The notes below the pieces were generated by a model. That model ran no database searches and was not told where the DNA came from. It worked only from the letters and a program-made list of their open reading frames with translations. Of a stretch of DNA of 64,000 nucleotides, positions 8,567 through 17,232 are shown one piece after another; positions within the stretch are counted from its first letter, which is position 1, and each line of letters starts with the position of its first letter. Source of the stretch: Mucilaginibacter sp. cycad4 (GTDB taxonomy: Bacteria > Bacteroidota > Bacteroidia > Sphingobacteriales > Sphingobacteriaceae); NCBI RefSeq assembly GCF_034263275.1, contig NZ_CP139559.1:3844001-3908000 (forward strand). The letters are read 5' to 3'. The translations under genes and the position numbers were made by a program.

Positions 8567-10879
8567 ATGAAAAAACTCCTGCTGCTTTGCTTCCTGTACT
8601 GCAATATCGCGTTAGCTCAAAACAAAGGCATTGAACAATACAATGAAGTGTGGACCAGCCAGAGCCAAAACTCAGGCCAGTCCATGCCCTGCGGCGGCGG
8701 TGACATAGGCCTGAATGTATGGGTAGAAAAAGGTGAGCTGCTTTTTTATATCGCCCGGAGCGGCACTTTTGACGAAAACAATGCCATGCTCAAGCCTGGC
8801 CGGGTAAGGGTTAAACTCTCCCCCAATCCTTTTGACGGCAATGATTTTAAGCAGCAACTAATTTTACAAAACGGTTCGGTAGTCATCAATGGAAAAAACG
8901 GCGGTTTAAAGGCCGAAATAAGACTTTGGGTTGATGTTTACCGCCCGGTGATCCACGTTAACATCAGCAGCAATAAATCCATTAAAACCGAAGCCACTTT
9001 TGAAAGCTGGCGCTACCGCGACAGGGATGTAAAAGGCCTCGAAAAAAATGAAGGCTCCTGGAAATTTGCCCCGCGCAATGATGTCAAAACGCTAAAGGAT
9101 AACATCGCATTTAAAGGCAACGCCATCCGGTTCTACCATCACAACCTCGACTCCACCATATTTGATGTTACTGTAAAGCAGCAGGGCATGGAAGCGGTTA
9201 GGGAGCAAATGTACAACCCGCTTAAAAACCTCACCTTTGGCGGGCTGATGAAGGGTAAGAATCTAAAACCTGCGGGTACTACAAAAGGGCAATACCTTAA
9301 TACAGATTTTGAAGGCTGGAAATTGGAAAGCATCAAACCCGCTACTAACCAGGATATAGAGATCTACCTCAACACACAACAAACCGCATCTGTAAATGAA
9401 TGGCAGCAGGGCTTGCAAAAAGTAGTTCAGGAAGCTGAGGCTAACACCAAAACAGCCTGGCAAAAAACCACCAACTGGTGGAAGCAGTACTGGGACAGGA
9501 GTTTTATCTACATCAATGCAGATGAACAAGCCAGTGATACTACAGCATGGCAAACCGGCAAAAATTACCAGTTGTTCAGGTATATGCTGGGTTGCAATGC
9601 CTACGGACAAGCACCTACCAAATTTAACGGCGGCCTGTTTACTTACGACCCCGTTTTCGTCAATCCTCAATACGCTTTTACGCCCGATTTCCGTAACTGG
9701 GGAGGAGGCTTGATGACTGCTCAAAACCAGCGCTTAGTGTATTTCCCGATGCTGAAGAGCGGTGATATCGACATGATGAAGCCTGAGTTTGATTTCTATC
9801 TCCATTCCCTGAAAAATGCCGAATTACGCAGCAAGGTTTATTGGGGCCACAATGGCGCCTGCTTTACTGAGCAGGTGGAGAATTTCGGTCTGCCGAATAG
9901 TGCCGAGTACACCTGGAAACGCCCTGCCGATTTCGACAAGGGATTAGAATACAATGCCTGGCTGGAATATACCTGGGATACTGTTTTTGAGTTTTGCCTC
10001 ATGATGCTGGAAACAGAGCGGTATAAAGGCGACGACATTCACCAATACATTCCCTTTATTGAAAGCTGCCTCACTTTTTTTGATGAGCACTACCAATACC
10101 TTTCACGCAAACGCAGCGCCAAAGCGCTTGACGGCAACGGGCATCTTGTATTATATCCCGGTTCATCCGCCGAGACTTTTAAAATGGCCTATAACTCCAA
10201 CTCGACCATAGCAGCCCTGCAAACCATCACCAAGAGGATGCTGGCCTTGCCGGATAGCTATTTAACAGGCGACGAGCGTTTGAAATTGACCGGCCTACTA
10301 AAACGTATTCCCCCTTTAACATTTGCAGAAATTGACGGCCATAAAACCCTTACTCCCGCAAAATCATGGGAAAGGGTTAACAACGAAGAAAACACCCAGT
10401 TTTACCCGGTGTTTCCATGGGGCATCTTCGGCTTAGGTAAACCTGGATTGGATACTGCTTTGAATACCTGGAAACTGGATACCCTTGTAGCCAAATTCCG
10501 AAGTGGCATAGGCTGGAAGCAGGATAACATTTTTGCTGCCCGTTTAGGTCTTACTAATGAAGCGGCCAGGCTTACTACGTTCAAACTCAAAAACTCCGGC
10601 AGACGCTTTCCGGCCTTCTGGGGCCCGGGTTTCGACTGGACACCGGACCATAACTGGGGCGGCTCGGGCATGATCGGTCTGCAGGAAATGCTGATGCAGG
10701 TTAATAATAAAAAGATCCTGCTGTTCCCGGCCTGGCCAAAGGATTGGGATGTGCATTTTAAACTTCATGCACCTTATAATACTACTGTTGAGGCAACCCT
10801 GAAGGGTGGAAAAGTGACTGATTTGAAAGTTCTCCCCGAAGATAGAAGGAAGGATATTACAATGATGTTAGCCCAATAA
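8567..10879 (+). CDS. Secreted DUF5703 protein, putative (alpha/alpha)6 glycoside hydrolase
   Basis: A 770-residue exported protein and the last gene of the operon. The start at 8567 is chosen because MKKLLLLCFLYCNIALAQ is a clean signal peptide and lies 1 nt after the upstream stop; an in-frame upstream start at 8498 would overlap the esterase by 68 nt. The N-terminal half begins YNEVWTSQSQNSGQSMPCGGGDIGLNVWV and is typical of the DUF5703 N-terminal beta-sandwich (about residues 20-300). The rest is helical and aromatic-rich, resembling the six-hairpin catalytic domain of GH95/GH65-like enzymes (YWGHNGACFTEQ, FPWGIFGLG, NWGGSGMIGLQEM). No activity is assigned to the family to my knowledge. 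Co-transcription with the importer suggests it releases the acid sugar from a larger glycan. Confidence 0.8.
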   Translation: MKKLLLLCFLYCNIALAQNKGIEQYNEVWTSQSQNSGQSMPCGGGDIGLNVWVEKGELLFYIARSGTFDENNAMLKPGRVRVKLSPNPFDGNDFKQQLILQNGSVVINGKNGGLKAEIRLWVDVYRPVIHVNISSNKSIKTEATFESWRYRDRDVKGLEKNEGSWKFAPRNDVKTLKDNIAFKGNAIRFYHHNLDSTIFDVTVKQQGMEAVREQMYNPLKNLTFGGLMKGKNLKPAGTTKGQYLNTDFEGWKLESIKPATNQDIEIYLNTQQTASVNEWQQGLQKVVQEAEANTKTAWQKTTNWWKQYWDRSFIYINADEQASDTTAWQTGKNYQLFRYMLGCNAYGQAPTKFNGGLFTYDPVFVNPQYAFTPDFRNWGGGLMTAQNQRLVYFPMLKSGDIDMMKPEFDFYLHSLKNAELRSKVYWGHNGACFTEQVENFGLPNSAEYTWKRPADFDKGLEYNAWLEYTWDTVFEFCLMMLETERYKGDDIHQYIPFIESCLTFFDEHYQYLSRKRSAKALDGNGHLVLYPGSSAETFKMAYNSNSTIAALQTITKRMLALPDSYLTGDERLKLTGLLKRIPPLTFAEIDGHKTLTPAKSWERVNNEENTQFYPVFPWGIFGLGKPGLDTALNTWKLDTLVAKFRSGIGWKQDNIFAARLGLTNEAARLTTFKLKNSGRRFPAFWGPGFDWTPDHNWGGSGMIGLQEMLMQVNNKKILLFPAWPKDWDVHFKLHAPYNTTVEATLKGGKVTDLKVLPEDRRKDITMMLAQ

Positions 10880-10924
10880 TTCCCTCGTTCATTTGTAACA
10901 AATAGGGTGTCCCAATTTTTTGAT

Positions 10925-10994
10925 TCTCAAAAAAAAATTGAAAAAACCCCCGCTGTTCTTTTTTATAAAAAGGGGACTGTTCCTTTTTTTGAGA
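10925..10994 (+). terminator. Inverted repeat after the operon, possible terminator
   Basis: TCTCAAAAAAA at 10925-10935 pairs with TTTTTTTGAGA at 10984-10994. A CCCC/GGGG pair lies inside (10947-10950 and 10972-10975). It starts 46 nt after the last stop of the plus-strand operon. The stem is A/T-rich and the inner loop is long, so it is a weak hairpin. It may end the operon transcript or be one more palindromic element. Confidence 0.4.
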
Positions 10995-11261
10995 GTGAAA
11001 ACGCGGAACACCTTAAAAATGAAACACATTGATTATCAAATACATAATATTTTACATAAAGCACCATTAAATACCTGATTATCAACAGTTAAAACCTTCA
11101 AGAATAAATATTTCCAGTTTCAAAAACGTCCTAAAACACCTTTTCTGTTTCGTTTTTTTTTAGCTTTTTTTTGGATCTTTTTGAGATTGATCGCATCGGT
11201 TATAATAGCACTGACAAAATAATGCCACCAGAATTACAGGGATGAACACCGATATTTCATA

Positions 11262-11283
11262 CCATCCGGCTGAAGCCGGATGG
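11262..11283. repeat. Perfect 9-bp hairpin with TGAA loop
   Basis: CCATCCGGC and GCCGGATGG flank a 4-nt TGAA loop. It lies between convergent transcription units and could act as a bidirectional terminator or be a REP-like element. No long U-tract follows on either strand. Confidence 0.6.
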
Positions 11284-11400
11284 CACTGCTCAATTACTGG
11301 TCGAAGTTGCAGCTATAGGCAATAAAAATAACCGCCGCCGCCCGGCTCCAGCCCATAGCTGTTAACCTAAGCAATTAATTAAACAAACGGGTTTTAAAAA

Positions 11401-11506
11401 TCCCCTCTCGAGAGGGGGCGCGGAGGAGCGAGTGGTAGCAGGGGTGTGTTTCTGCTACAAGCTTATCAAAGCAGAAACACACCCCTCCGCCCCTCTCAAG
11501 AGGGGA
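11401..11506. repeat. Nested inverted repeat with a perfect 17-bp inner stem
   Basis: The inner arms AGGGGTGTGTTTCTGCT (11440-11456) and AGCAGAAACACACCCCT (11470-11486) are perfectly complementary around a 13-nt loop. Outer arms at 11401-11426 and 11484-11506 (CCCCTCTC-GAGAGGGG type) also pair with small gaps. Each outer arm is itself a short palindrome. It looks like a mobile palindromic intergenic element. Confidence 0.75.
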
Positions 11507-11759
11507 GTCGCACAATCCAGCGCTTTTTCTTCCTTATGTTAACGGCTATGCCTGCCGGGGATAACTATTACGCGTCCTCTGGCCGCCAAAGCAATGTAAA
11601 CCGAAACTTATTACATTATGCTATCGAAGTTGAACTATAGCTTTAGCCCCGGCGGCCAGAGGCCGTCATGATAATTGCCACCCGGCTGAGAGCCGAGCGG
11701 CGGCGTGTTTTTTTTCTAACCTTTTACCTTTCGCCTTTTACCTTTCGCCTCAAAACACC

Positions 11760-13802
11760 TCACCTATCCAACGGTATCCAGGTCTCCATATCAACATGCC
11801 CGCGGTTCCCCCAGGCATAATACGGGATCAGTCTGATATCAACAGCGTTTTGCTTCGGCGAAGATACCTCCTTGTACAGGCTGTTTTGCCAGTTGCCTTC
11901 ATCGCGCAGATCGGCTTTACCGGTAAGGCTCATGATCTCGCTGTTATCTATCCTGATCATTTCAGGTTTGAGTTGGTTAGCAGCAGAAAGCGCCACATTG
12001 AATACCTTCTGCCCCTTTGCCAGATCAGCCGATTCAAGGCAATAAACCACAGGGCCACGTTTTACGGCAACCTGGTTACGGGTTTCCTCAACCAGTGGGT
12101 TAGCTTCCATAAGGGTAACCGGCATCGGCAGGTCGAGATCAATTGTCATTCCCTTTCGCCAAACCGCGTTAATTTGAGTATAGGCTCCCGGAGTAGTATC
12201 TAACTGAGGCACCGGCTGACCTTCCATTTTTATACTCGCTCCCTTACACCAGCCCGGAATCCTCAAAAACACGGAGAATGCTTTATTGCCCGGCACTTCA
12301 TCAAACCGGATGCGGATCTTTCCATCCCAGGGGTAATTGGTAGTTTGCGTTAGTTTTACCGGCGTACCATCTTTCAATTTAGCGGTTATGGTATTGCTGC
12401 CATACAGGTTAAACCACAGGCCTTTATCTGATGTACTGTAAGCGTAATCGCTCACCTCGGCAATGGTACGCACTACGTTAGGCGGACAGCAATTAGATAA
12501 TTTAATATACCCAACCCTATCTTTAGACCAACGCTGTTTAAACGGCAAACTATCTGAATAAGCCAGCGGATTGGTATATAAAAAGTTACGCCCGTTAAGG
12601 CTAATGCCCGAAAGCACGCTGTTGTATAAGGCCAGTTCCATCACATCGGCATATTTGGCATCCCCGGTTATTTGCAGCATCCGCCAGTTCCAAAGTACAT
12701 TGCCAATGTTGGCGCAGGTTTCGTTATGTGCTGTAAAACTTGGCAACTGGTAATCGCGCCCGTAAGCTTGATGTACCTTTTGCACCTCGTTAGGATTGTA
12801 AGATGTTCCATCAGGCGAAACCCCGTCATATAATGCTCCACATCCACCGGTAATATACATTTTGCGGTTCACTACATCGTTCCACATTAAATTTAAAGTA
12901 TGCATGAGCGTAGTATCTCCGGTTTCAGCATAAACATCGGCTGCACCGGCAAAAAGGTAATTAGCACGTACAGCATGCCCCATAGCCTGTGTTTGCTGAC
13001 GGAAAGGTGTCCTGTCCTGGTTATCGTCGGTACCATCTTTCATCAGTCCGCGAATATCTATCAGGTTTTTAGCCAGCTCCAGGTATTTAGGATCACCGGT
13101 GGTACGGTACATCTCCACTACGCCCATATAATGCGAGGGGCAAATAGCGTTTCGCGCCAGTTCGGGCGAAGCCGTTTTATAAAACTTATAGAGATAATCA
13201 GTGGCTTTAATAGCAACTTTTAGCAACGTAGTTTTACCGGTAACCCGATAGTGAATACAGGCAGCGGTCATGAGGTGACCGAGGTTATAAGTTTCAAAAT
13301 TGAGACGGTCATTAAAAGCCTTTTCCTTGCCGCTGTTCTTCCGTTCTTCAATAAGGGTTGGCGTGTGGATATAGCCATCTGCTCGCTGGGCTTTGGCAAT
13401 AACGGCAATTGTTTTATCCATCAGCTCATTCAACCTGTGATCATGCGTATTGGCGTACATACTGGCTACAGCTTCAAAAAGCTTGTAAAAATCGCCGTCA
13501 TGAAATGGAGGCCCCTCATGTGAACCTGTGTCCAGCCCGGCGGCTATTTCAAAGTTGCGGTAAGCATGACTGATCTTCGGGTCGGTATAAACACGCCACA
13601 GGTTCGGGATCATAGTATCACGGCAAACCTTAAACCTGTCGGCCCAAAAGCCGCTTGTCCATTTTACCGCCCCCATATTAAGGCTGCTGAGTTTGGCGTA
13701 ACTACTTTTACTGGTATTTACCAGGGCTTTGTTTTGGGCGTTAAGTTTGCCGCCGGCAATTATCAATACTGTGATGATAAGATATTTATACAGCGTTTTC
13801 AT
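11760..13802 (-). CDS. GH127-type beta-L-arabinofuranosidase (DUF1680)
   Basis: A 680-residue secreted six-hairpin glycosidase. The start at 13802 is preferred because MKTLYKYLIITVLIIAGGKLNAQ is a good signal peptide. An ATG 87 nt upstream (13889) would add a 29-residue charged segment read through a hairpin. GH127/GH146 enzymes use a cysteine nucleophile held by zinc. Here HNETCANIGN supplies E361 and C363, and LSNCCPPNVVRT supplies the Cys pair C438/C439, so the zinc/cysteine site looks complete. YITGGCGALYDG lies upstream of it. These enzymes release L-arabinofuranose from arabinan, extensin or RG-II side chains. It is the last gene of the long minus-strand run, 91 nt after GH106. GH127 versus GH146 cannot be settled by eye. 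Confidence 0.87.
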   Translation of the reverse strand: MKTLYKYLIITVLIIAGGKLNAQNKALVNTSKSSYAKLSSLNMGAVKWTSGFWADRFKVCRDTMIPNLWRVYTDPKISHAYRNFEIAAGLDTGSHEGPPFHDGDFYKLFEAVASMYANTHDHRLNELMDKTIAVIAKAQRADGYIHTPTLIEERKNSGKEKAFNDRLNFETYNLGHLMTAACIHYRVTGKTTLLKVAIKATDYLYKFYKTASPELARNAICPSHYMGVVEMYRTTGDPKYLELAKNLIDIRGLMKDGTDDNQDRTPFRQQTQAMGHAVRANYLFAGAADVYAETGDTTLMHTLNLMWNDVVNRKMYITGGCGALYDGVSPDGTSYNPNEVQKVHQAYGRDYQLPSFTAHNETCANIGNVLWNWRMLQITGDAKYADVMELALYNSVLSGISLNGRNFLYTNPLAYSDSLPFKQRWSKDRVGYIKLSNCCPPNVVRTIAEVSDYAYSTSDKGLWFNLYGSNTITAKLKDGTPVKLTQTTNYPWDGKIRIRFDEVPGNKAFSVFLRIPGWCKGASIKMEGQPVPQLDTTPGAYTQINAVWRKGMTIDLDLPMPVTLMEANPLVEETRNQVAVKRGPVVYCLESADLAKGQKVFNVALSAANQLKPEMIRIDNSEIMSLTGKADLRDEGNWQNSLYKEVSSPKQNAVDIRLIPYYAWGNRGHVDMETWIPLDR

Positions 13803-13828
13803 TTTACTATTTCGAGACAAGATAAAAG

Positions 13829-13858
13829 CCTCAGGGTCCTCTGCGGGAGACCCAGAGG
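13829..13858. repeat. Hairpin between GH106 and GH127
   Basis: CCTCAGGGTC (13829-13838) pairs with GACCCAGAGG (13849-13858) with one mismatch across a 10-nt loop. It lies in the 91-nt gap upstream of the chosen GH127 start, so it could act in mRNA processing or partial termination. It may also be a palindromic element that inserted there, which would explain the in-frame N-terminal extension. Confidence 0.55.
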
Positions 13859-13893
13859 GGACGTGGATATATTCAAAAATCTTTTTCATATCA

Positions 13894-16800
13894 TTAAGGG
13901 ATATTAATGATCAATTTCACCGGGTTCAGCAAACCGGCCGGCAAAAGCGGGCGGCCCTCCAACCGGTAAGGGGCGTTTGTCCAGGTAATACGTTTATTTT
14001 CGGGCAGGGCATGATCGCCCATCAGGCGGTTAGCCCAAGTGTTGGTTACTTTGATTATCAGTTTATTTTCGCCGGATTTGATGGCTTTACTCAAACCTAC
14101 CCGGTAAGGATAAGTCCAGGCTGTGCCGCAATTAATACCGTTCAAATACACTTGGGCCATGTTGGCAACATTTCCCAGATCAAGGTATACTTTGTCCCCA
14201 GCTTTACCGGTAAAGTGAAACGTATGATTGTAAACCGCTGTACCCGAATAATAACGAATACTATCATTAGCACTACGCGACCAATCAAAAGATTGCTCGA
14301 CTTTCACAGGCTTCGCAGGGCCGCCAAATTTAGGATCAAACTGTACCTGCCAGTTTGTAAAAGTTTGTATCGTTTTAAAATGCGCAGGGTTATTATCACC
14401 GTTTTTTGCTACAGAAGAAGCATTTCTGAAAACGATAAAAGCGGAGCCATTAGCTGCCAAATCAAGCTTAACCTTTGTACGAGGCAACTTACCGGTGTTA
14501 TTCAATTGCCTGATCTCACCGGTTAAAGGGTCCCAAAATTCGGGGACACGGCCCGCCACCCTCAATGATAAATCGATAGTGCGATTTATAGCCTGCTGAT
14601 TGGAGACAAAATAAATATCAAGATTAGCCGAGCTGCGATGTGTCCAGGCCAGATCCTTTGCCTGCTGATCAACAGAGTCCGTCGCTATCAGATCACGGGT
14701 TACGCCCAATTCGTCAAACGTTTGTTTTTGATAAGGGCCAATGAGCAATCTGCCCGCAGAACTTTTAGATAAAATAGCCTTCATCCGCTGATCGCCCAAT
14801 AAAATGGTAGCACCATCATTTACAAGTTGCTGAAGTTTTTTTACGACTTCCGCCGACAACTGCCATGGCTGCGGTGACATCTGGCTTGGCCCCGGTACAA
14901 TCAGCATAGTATAACTCGCTCCACCAGGTAAAATGATCCTGCCGTTTTTTACCGTAGCTAAACGCAATAGCGCATCTTTGTTAAAAGAATCATAGTTATA
15001 TCCTCGCAGCGGGTCTATCCAGTTTTTGGGCAGCGCCATATTAGCCGAATGGCTTGCATCCTCAATCGAATTAATGATGGGTACACCTTTGTTGGTTAAG
15101 CGCTCTGTTTCCTGCTTTACCCGTTCCACGCCGAAGATTCCGGGAAGGGTACTAACCAGCCTGTCGGGTAAAATAGCGCGGCGGGGTGTTTCTTCACCGG
15201 TAAATACGGCAATATCAGCAACCGGATGGCCCTGTTGCAGCATGGCCTGGCAACGACTGATATAATCAAACCAGGCTTTACCCGGCTGCCACCAGGTTTG
15301 GTCGCGCTGAAAAAACAAGCCGATGCCATCCAGCGTCATACCCGGCCTACGGTCAAGCCAGGGGTTATGCACATTCACATGGAAAACATAGCGATTGATG
15401 CCGAGGGCAAAATTGCGGTCGGCAGCGGTTTTGAGCATGCCGGGATGCTCGTCCCATAGTAACCGCAGCTCGGTAAAAGCTTCGGCCTGGATAATATTTT
15501 TGCCGTAGATATGTCCGCCCGATATGGCATCCAGCATATCATTGGGCTTATCATGTGTAGGGCTCCTGAACCAAAACTCGCCCATCGGGATATCAGCCTT
15601 TTGATAATGCAGCATGCCATCGCTCATCATGGTTGGGGCAACGCTTTCGGCAGTAAATGTGCAGCCTTGTTCATGCGCCAGTTTAGCCATGGTGCCGTAG
15701 AAATTATCTACCAGTAATTCGGCAATGGTTTGCCTTACATCGGCCAATACCTTTTCAGATTTTTCCGTGCTCTCCATCGGTACACCGGCTATCAACGGAA
15801 GATATGGCAACAGATCGTACCCTCTCCTCCTTTTAAATTCCGCAGCAAAAACCGGCGACCAGTTTTGACTGCCGCATTCCCAGCTATCCACATGAAAAAT
15901 TTTCAAAACACGTTTAGCCAACTCCGGCCCAGCCTGTTTTACAGCCTTACCAAACCAGTTATCAAACTGTATTTTGGCAGCCTCCGGGTTAAACTTATCA
16001 CACTCCAAGCCAATACCGCCACCGCCTGTAGCGTTGGTATGTCCGGTTGAAGTATGCCCGATACGGATGATAGTCCATTTACCCGCCGGTACCTGCCAGT
16101 TCAGTTTACCATCAGCCCCTAATTTATCGGTAAGGTTAATGATCTTACTTTTATCTACACAAAGGTTAGCCGGCAATTGAACATCTGTAGTTTGTTTACT
16201 TAAACGCCAAACCTCTCCGTTCTTACTTTCATACTGATGGATGAGTGGTTCGGCCAGTAATTCGATACCTGATAGTTTCAGCGTTGGCTTCCATTTGGCA
16301 AAATCCAGGTCTTCGGCTCCAGGTTCAGAACCTTCTTTATCATACGTAAATCTGAAATATTTTGCCGTTGCTGGGGTAATAGCGTTTGTGATCTCCGCAT
16401 CCCCATCCTGCCAGCCGTGGCGTGGCGGCTCCAATCTGCCTAACGAACGAAAATCCTTCCCATCGTCACTTACTTCAAGTAACAACCTTTGCGACTGGTA
16501 ATTACTTGCCGAAGTATGAATAATGAGCGAACGGCAGGTAAATGGCTTTTCAAATTCCAGCTGCAGCCAGCATTGCTCGTTGCTTGTAAAGCTTTTGGTA
16601 TTTCCTTTCTCCGCAAGATATTGCACATCGGTATTTGGCACACTGCTGCTTACCTTCGGATGCTCATCATAACTGCTTATTCGCTCGCCCGGGAGGGATG
16701 GATAGGCCAGTACTTCGATATCCTTATAGTAGTTTTTATAGTGCTTTGGAACAGGCAAAGTATCATGATAGGTTTTGCCGCCTTCAACCTCAACTTTTGA

Positions 16801-17232
16801 CCATACCACTTTCTGCATGGAAAGCTCGGGAGTTATCCATGGACCGCCCGCCAACGCGAAACCATCGCTATCATGCATAGCCAGTTTTACGCCTATCCTG
16901 TCGGCTTCCTGCATGGTAAACTTTACCATAGCCCACCACTCCGGGCTTAGCTGGTTAATTGATGGGGTAATAAATGGCGGATTAGCAGGCCCTTTGATCG
17001 GCATTAAATAAGCGCCGGCTATCCCGGCCTGTTTCATGGCCAGCAGATCGGCCGTGATACCTTCACGGCTTACTGCGCCCTGCATCCAGTACCAAAACAC
17101 CCAGGGCTTTGCAGATTCTGGCGGGTGCAAAAAGGCTTGTTCCAAAGCGTCCTTTTGCAACGATTTACGTTGCTGGGCTATCCCCGGTAAAAAGAGGCAA
17201 CAAAAGCCGATTATAAGAATGTATTTCCTCAT
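13894..17232 (-). CDS. GH106-type alpha-L-rhamnosidase, secreted
   Basis: A 1112-residue exported enzyme with signal peptide MRKYILIIGFCCLFLPGIAQQ. After it, KPWVFWYWMQGAVSREGITADL (from residue 43) and MKQAGIAGAYLMPIKG are typical openings of the GH106 TIM barrel. Further family-like stretches are GLECDKFNPEA and KIFHVDSWECGSQNWSPVF, the latter rich in acidic residues that may include catalytic or calcium-binding ones. The C-terminal 150 residues form a galactose-binding-like beta-sandwich (VYLDLGNVANMAQVYLNG). GH106 enzymes cleave terminal alpha-L-rhamnose from rhamnogalacturonan and RG-II. The ATG overlaps the stop of the upstream GH2 gene by 4 nt. Length fits the family (about 1000-1150). 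Confidence 0.87.
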   Translation of the reverse strand: MRKYILIIGFCCLFLPGIAQQRKSLQKDALEQAFLHPPESAKPWVFWYWMQGAVSREGITADLLAMKQAGIAGAYLMPIKGPANPPFITPSINQLSPEWWAMVKFTMQEADRIGVKLAMHDSDGFALAGGPWITPELSMQKVVWSKVEVEGGKTYHDTLPVPKHYKNYYKDIEVLAYPSLPGERISSYDEHPKVSSSVPNTDVQYLAEKGNTKSFTSNEQCWLQLEFEKPFTCRSLIIHTSASNYQSQRLLLEVSDDGKDFRSLGRLEPPRHGWQDGDAEITNAITPATAKYFRFTYDKEGSEPGAEDLDFAKWKPTLKLSGIELLAEPLIHQYESKNGEVWRLSKQTTDVQLPANLCVDKSKIINLTDKLGADGKLNWQVPAGKWTIIRIGHTSTGHTNATGGGGIGLECDKFNPEAAKIQFDNWFGKAVKQAGPELAKRVLKIFHVDSWECGSQNWSPVFAAEFKRRRGYDLLPYLPLIAGVPMESTEKSEKVLADVRQTIAELLVDNFYGTMAKLAHEQGCTFTAESVAPTMMSDGMLHYQKADIPMGEFWFRSPTHDKPNDMLDAISGGHIYGKNIIQAEAFTELRLLWDEHPGMLKTAADRNFALGINRYVFHVNVHNPWLDRRPGMTLDGIGLFFQRDQTWWQPGKAWFDYISRCQAMLQQGHPVADIAVFTGEETPRRAILPDRLVSTLPGIFGVERVKQETERLTNKGVPIINSIEDASHSANMALPKNWIDPLRGYNYDSFNKDALLRLATVKNGRIILPGGASYTMLIVPGPSQMSPQPWQLSAEVVKKLQQLVNDGATILLGDQRMKAILSKSSAGRLLIGPYQKQTFDELGVTRDLIATDSVDQQAKDLAWTHRSSANLDIYFVSNQQAINRTIDLSLRVAGRVPEFWDPLTGEIRQLNNTGKLPRTKVKLDLAANGSAFIVFRNASSVAKNGDNNPAHFKTIQTFTNWQVQFDPKFGGPAKPVKVEQSFDWSRSANDSIRYYSGTAVYNHTFHFTGKAGDKVYLDLGNVANMAQVYLNGINCGTAWTYPYRVGLSKAIKSGENKLIIKVTNTWANRLMGDHALPENKRITWTNAPYRLEGRPLLPAGLLNPVKLIINIP

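Larger units (their letters stand above)
10880..11759. other. 880-nt gene-free region between convergent operons, packed with palindromes
   Basis: It lies between the stop of the plus operon and the stop of GH127, so no promoter is needed. It holds the A/T hairpin at 10925-10994, a 9-bp hairpin with TGAA loop at 11262-11283, a nested inverted repeat at 11401-11506, and separated arms CCTCTGGCCGCC (11576-11587) and GGCGGCCAGAGG (11651-11662). A GC-rich stretch near 11685-11705 resembles the hairpin at 58823. An apparent 64-codon frame at 11446-11640 runs straight through the palindromes and is not considered a gene. Confidence 0.75.

Noticed and set aside
11446..11640. 64-codon plus-strand frame in the gene-free region
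   Set aside because: It reads through nested palindromes and has low-complexity composition; no family features and no start context.
13729..14526. 265-codon plus-strand frame opposite GH127/GH106
   Set aside because: Both antisense genes are long, intact and recognisable; GC-biased codon positions explain the open antisense frame.
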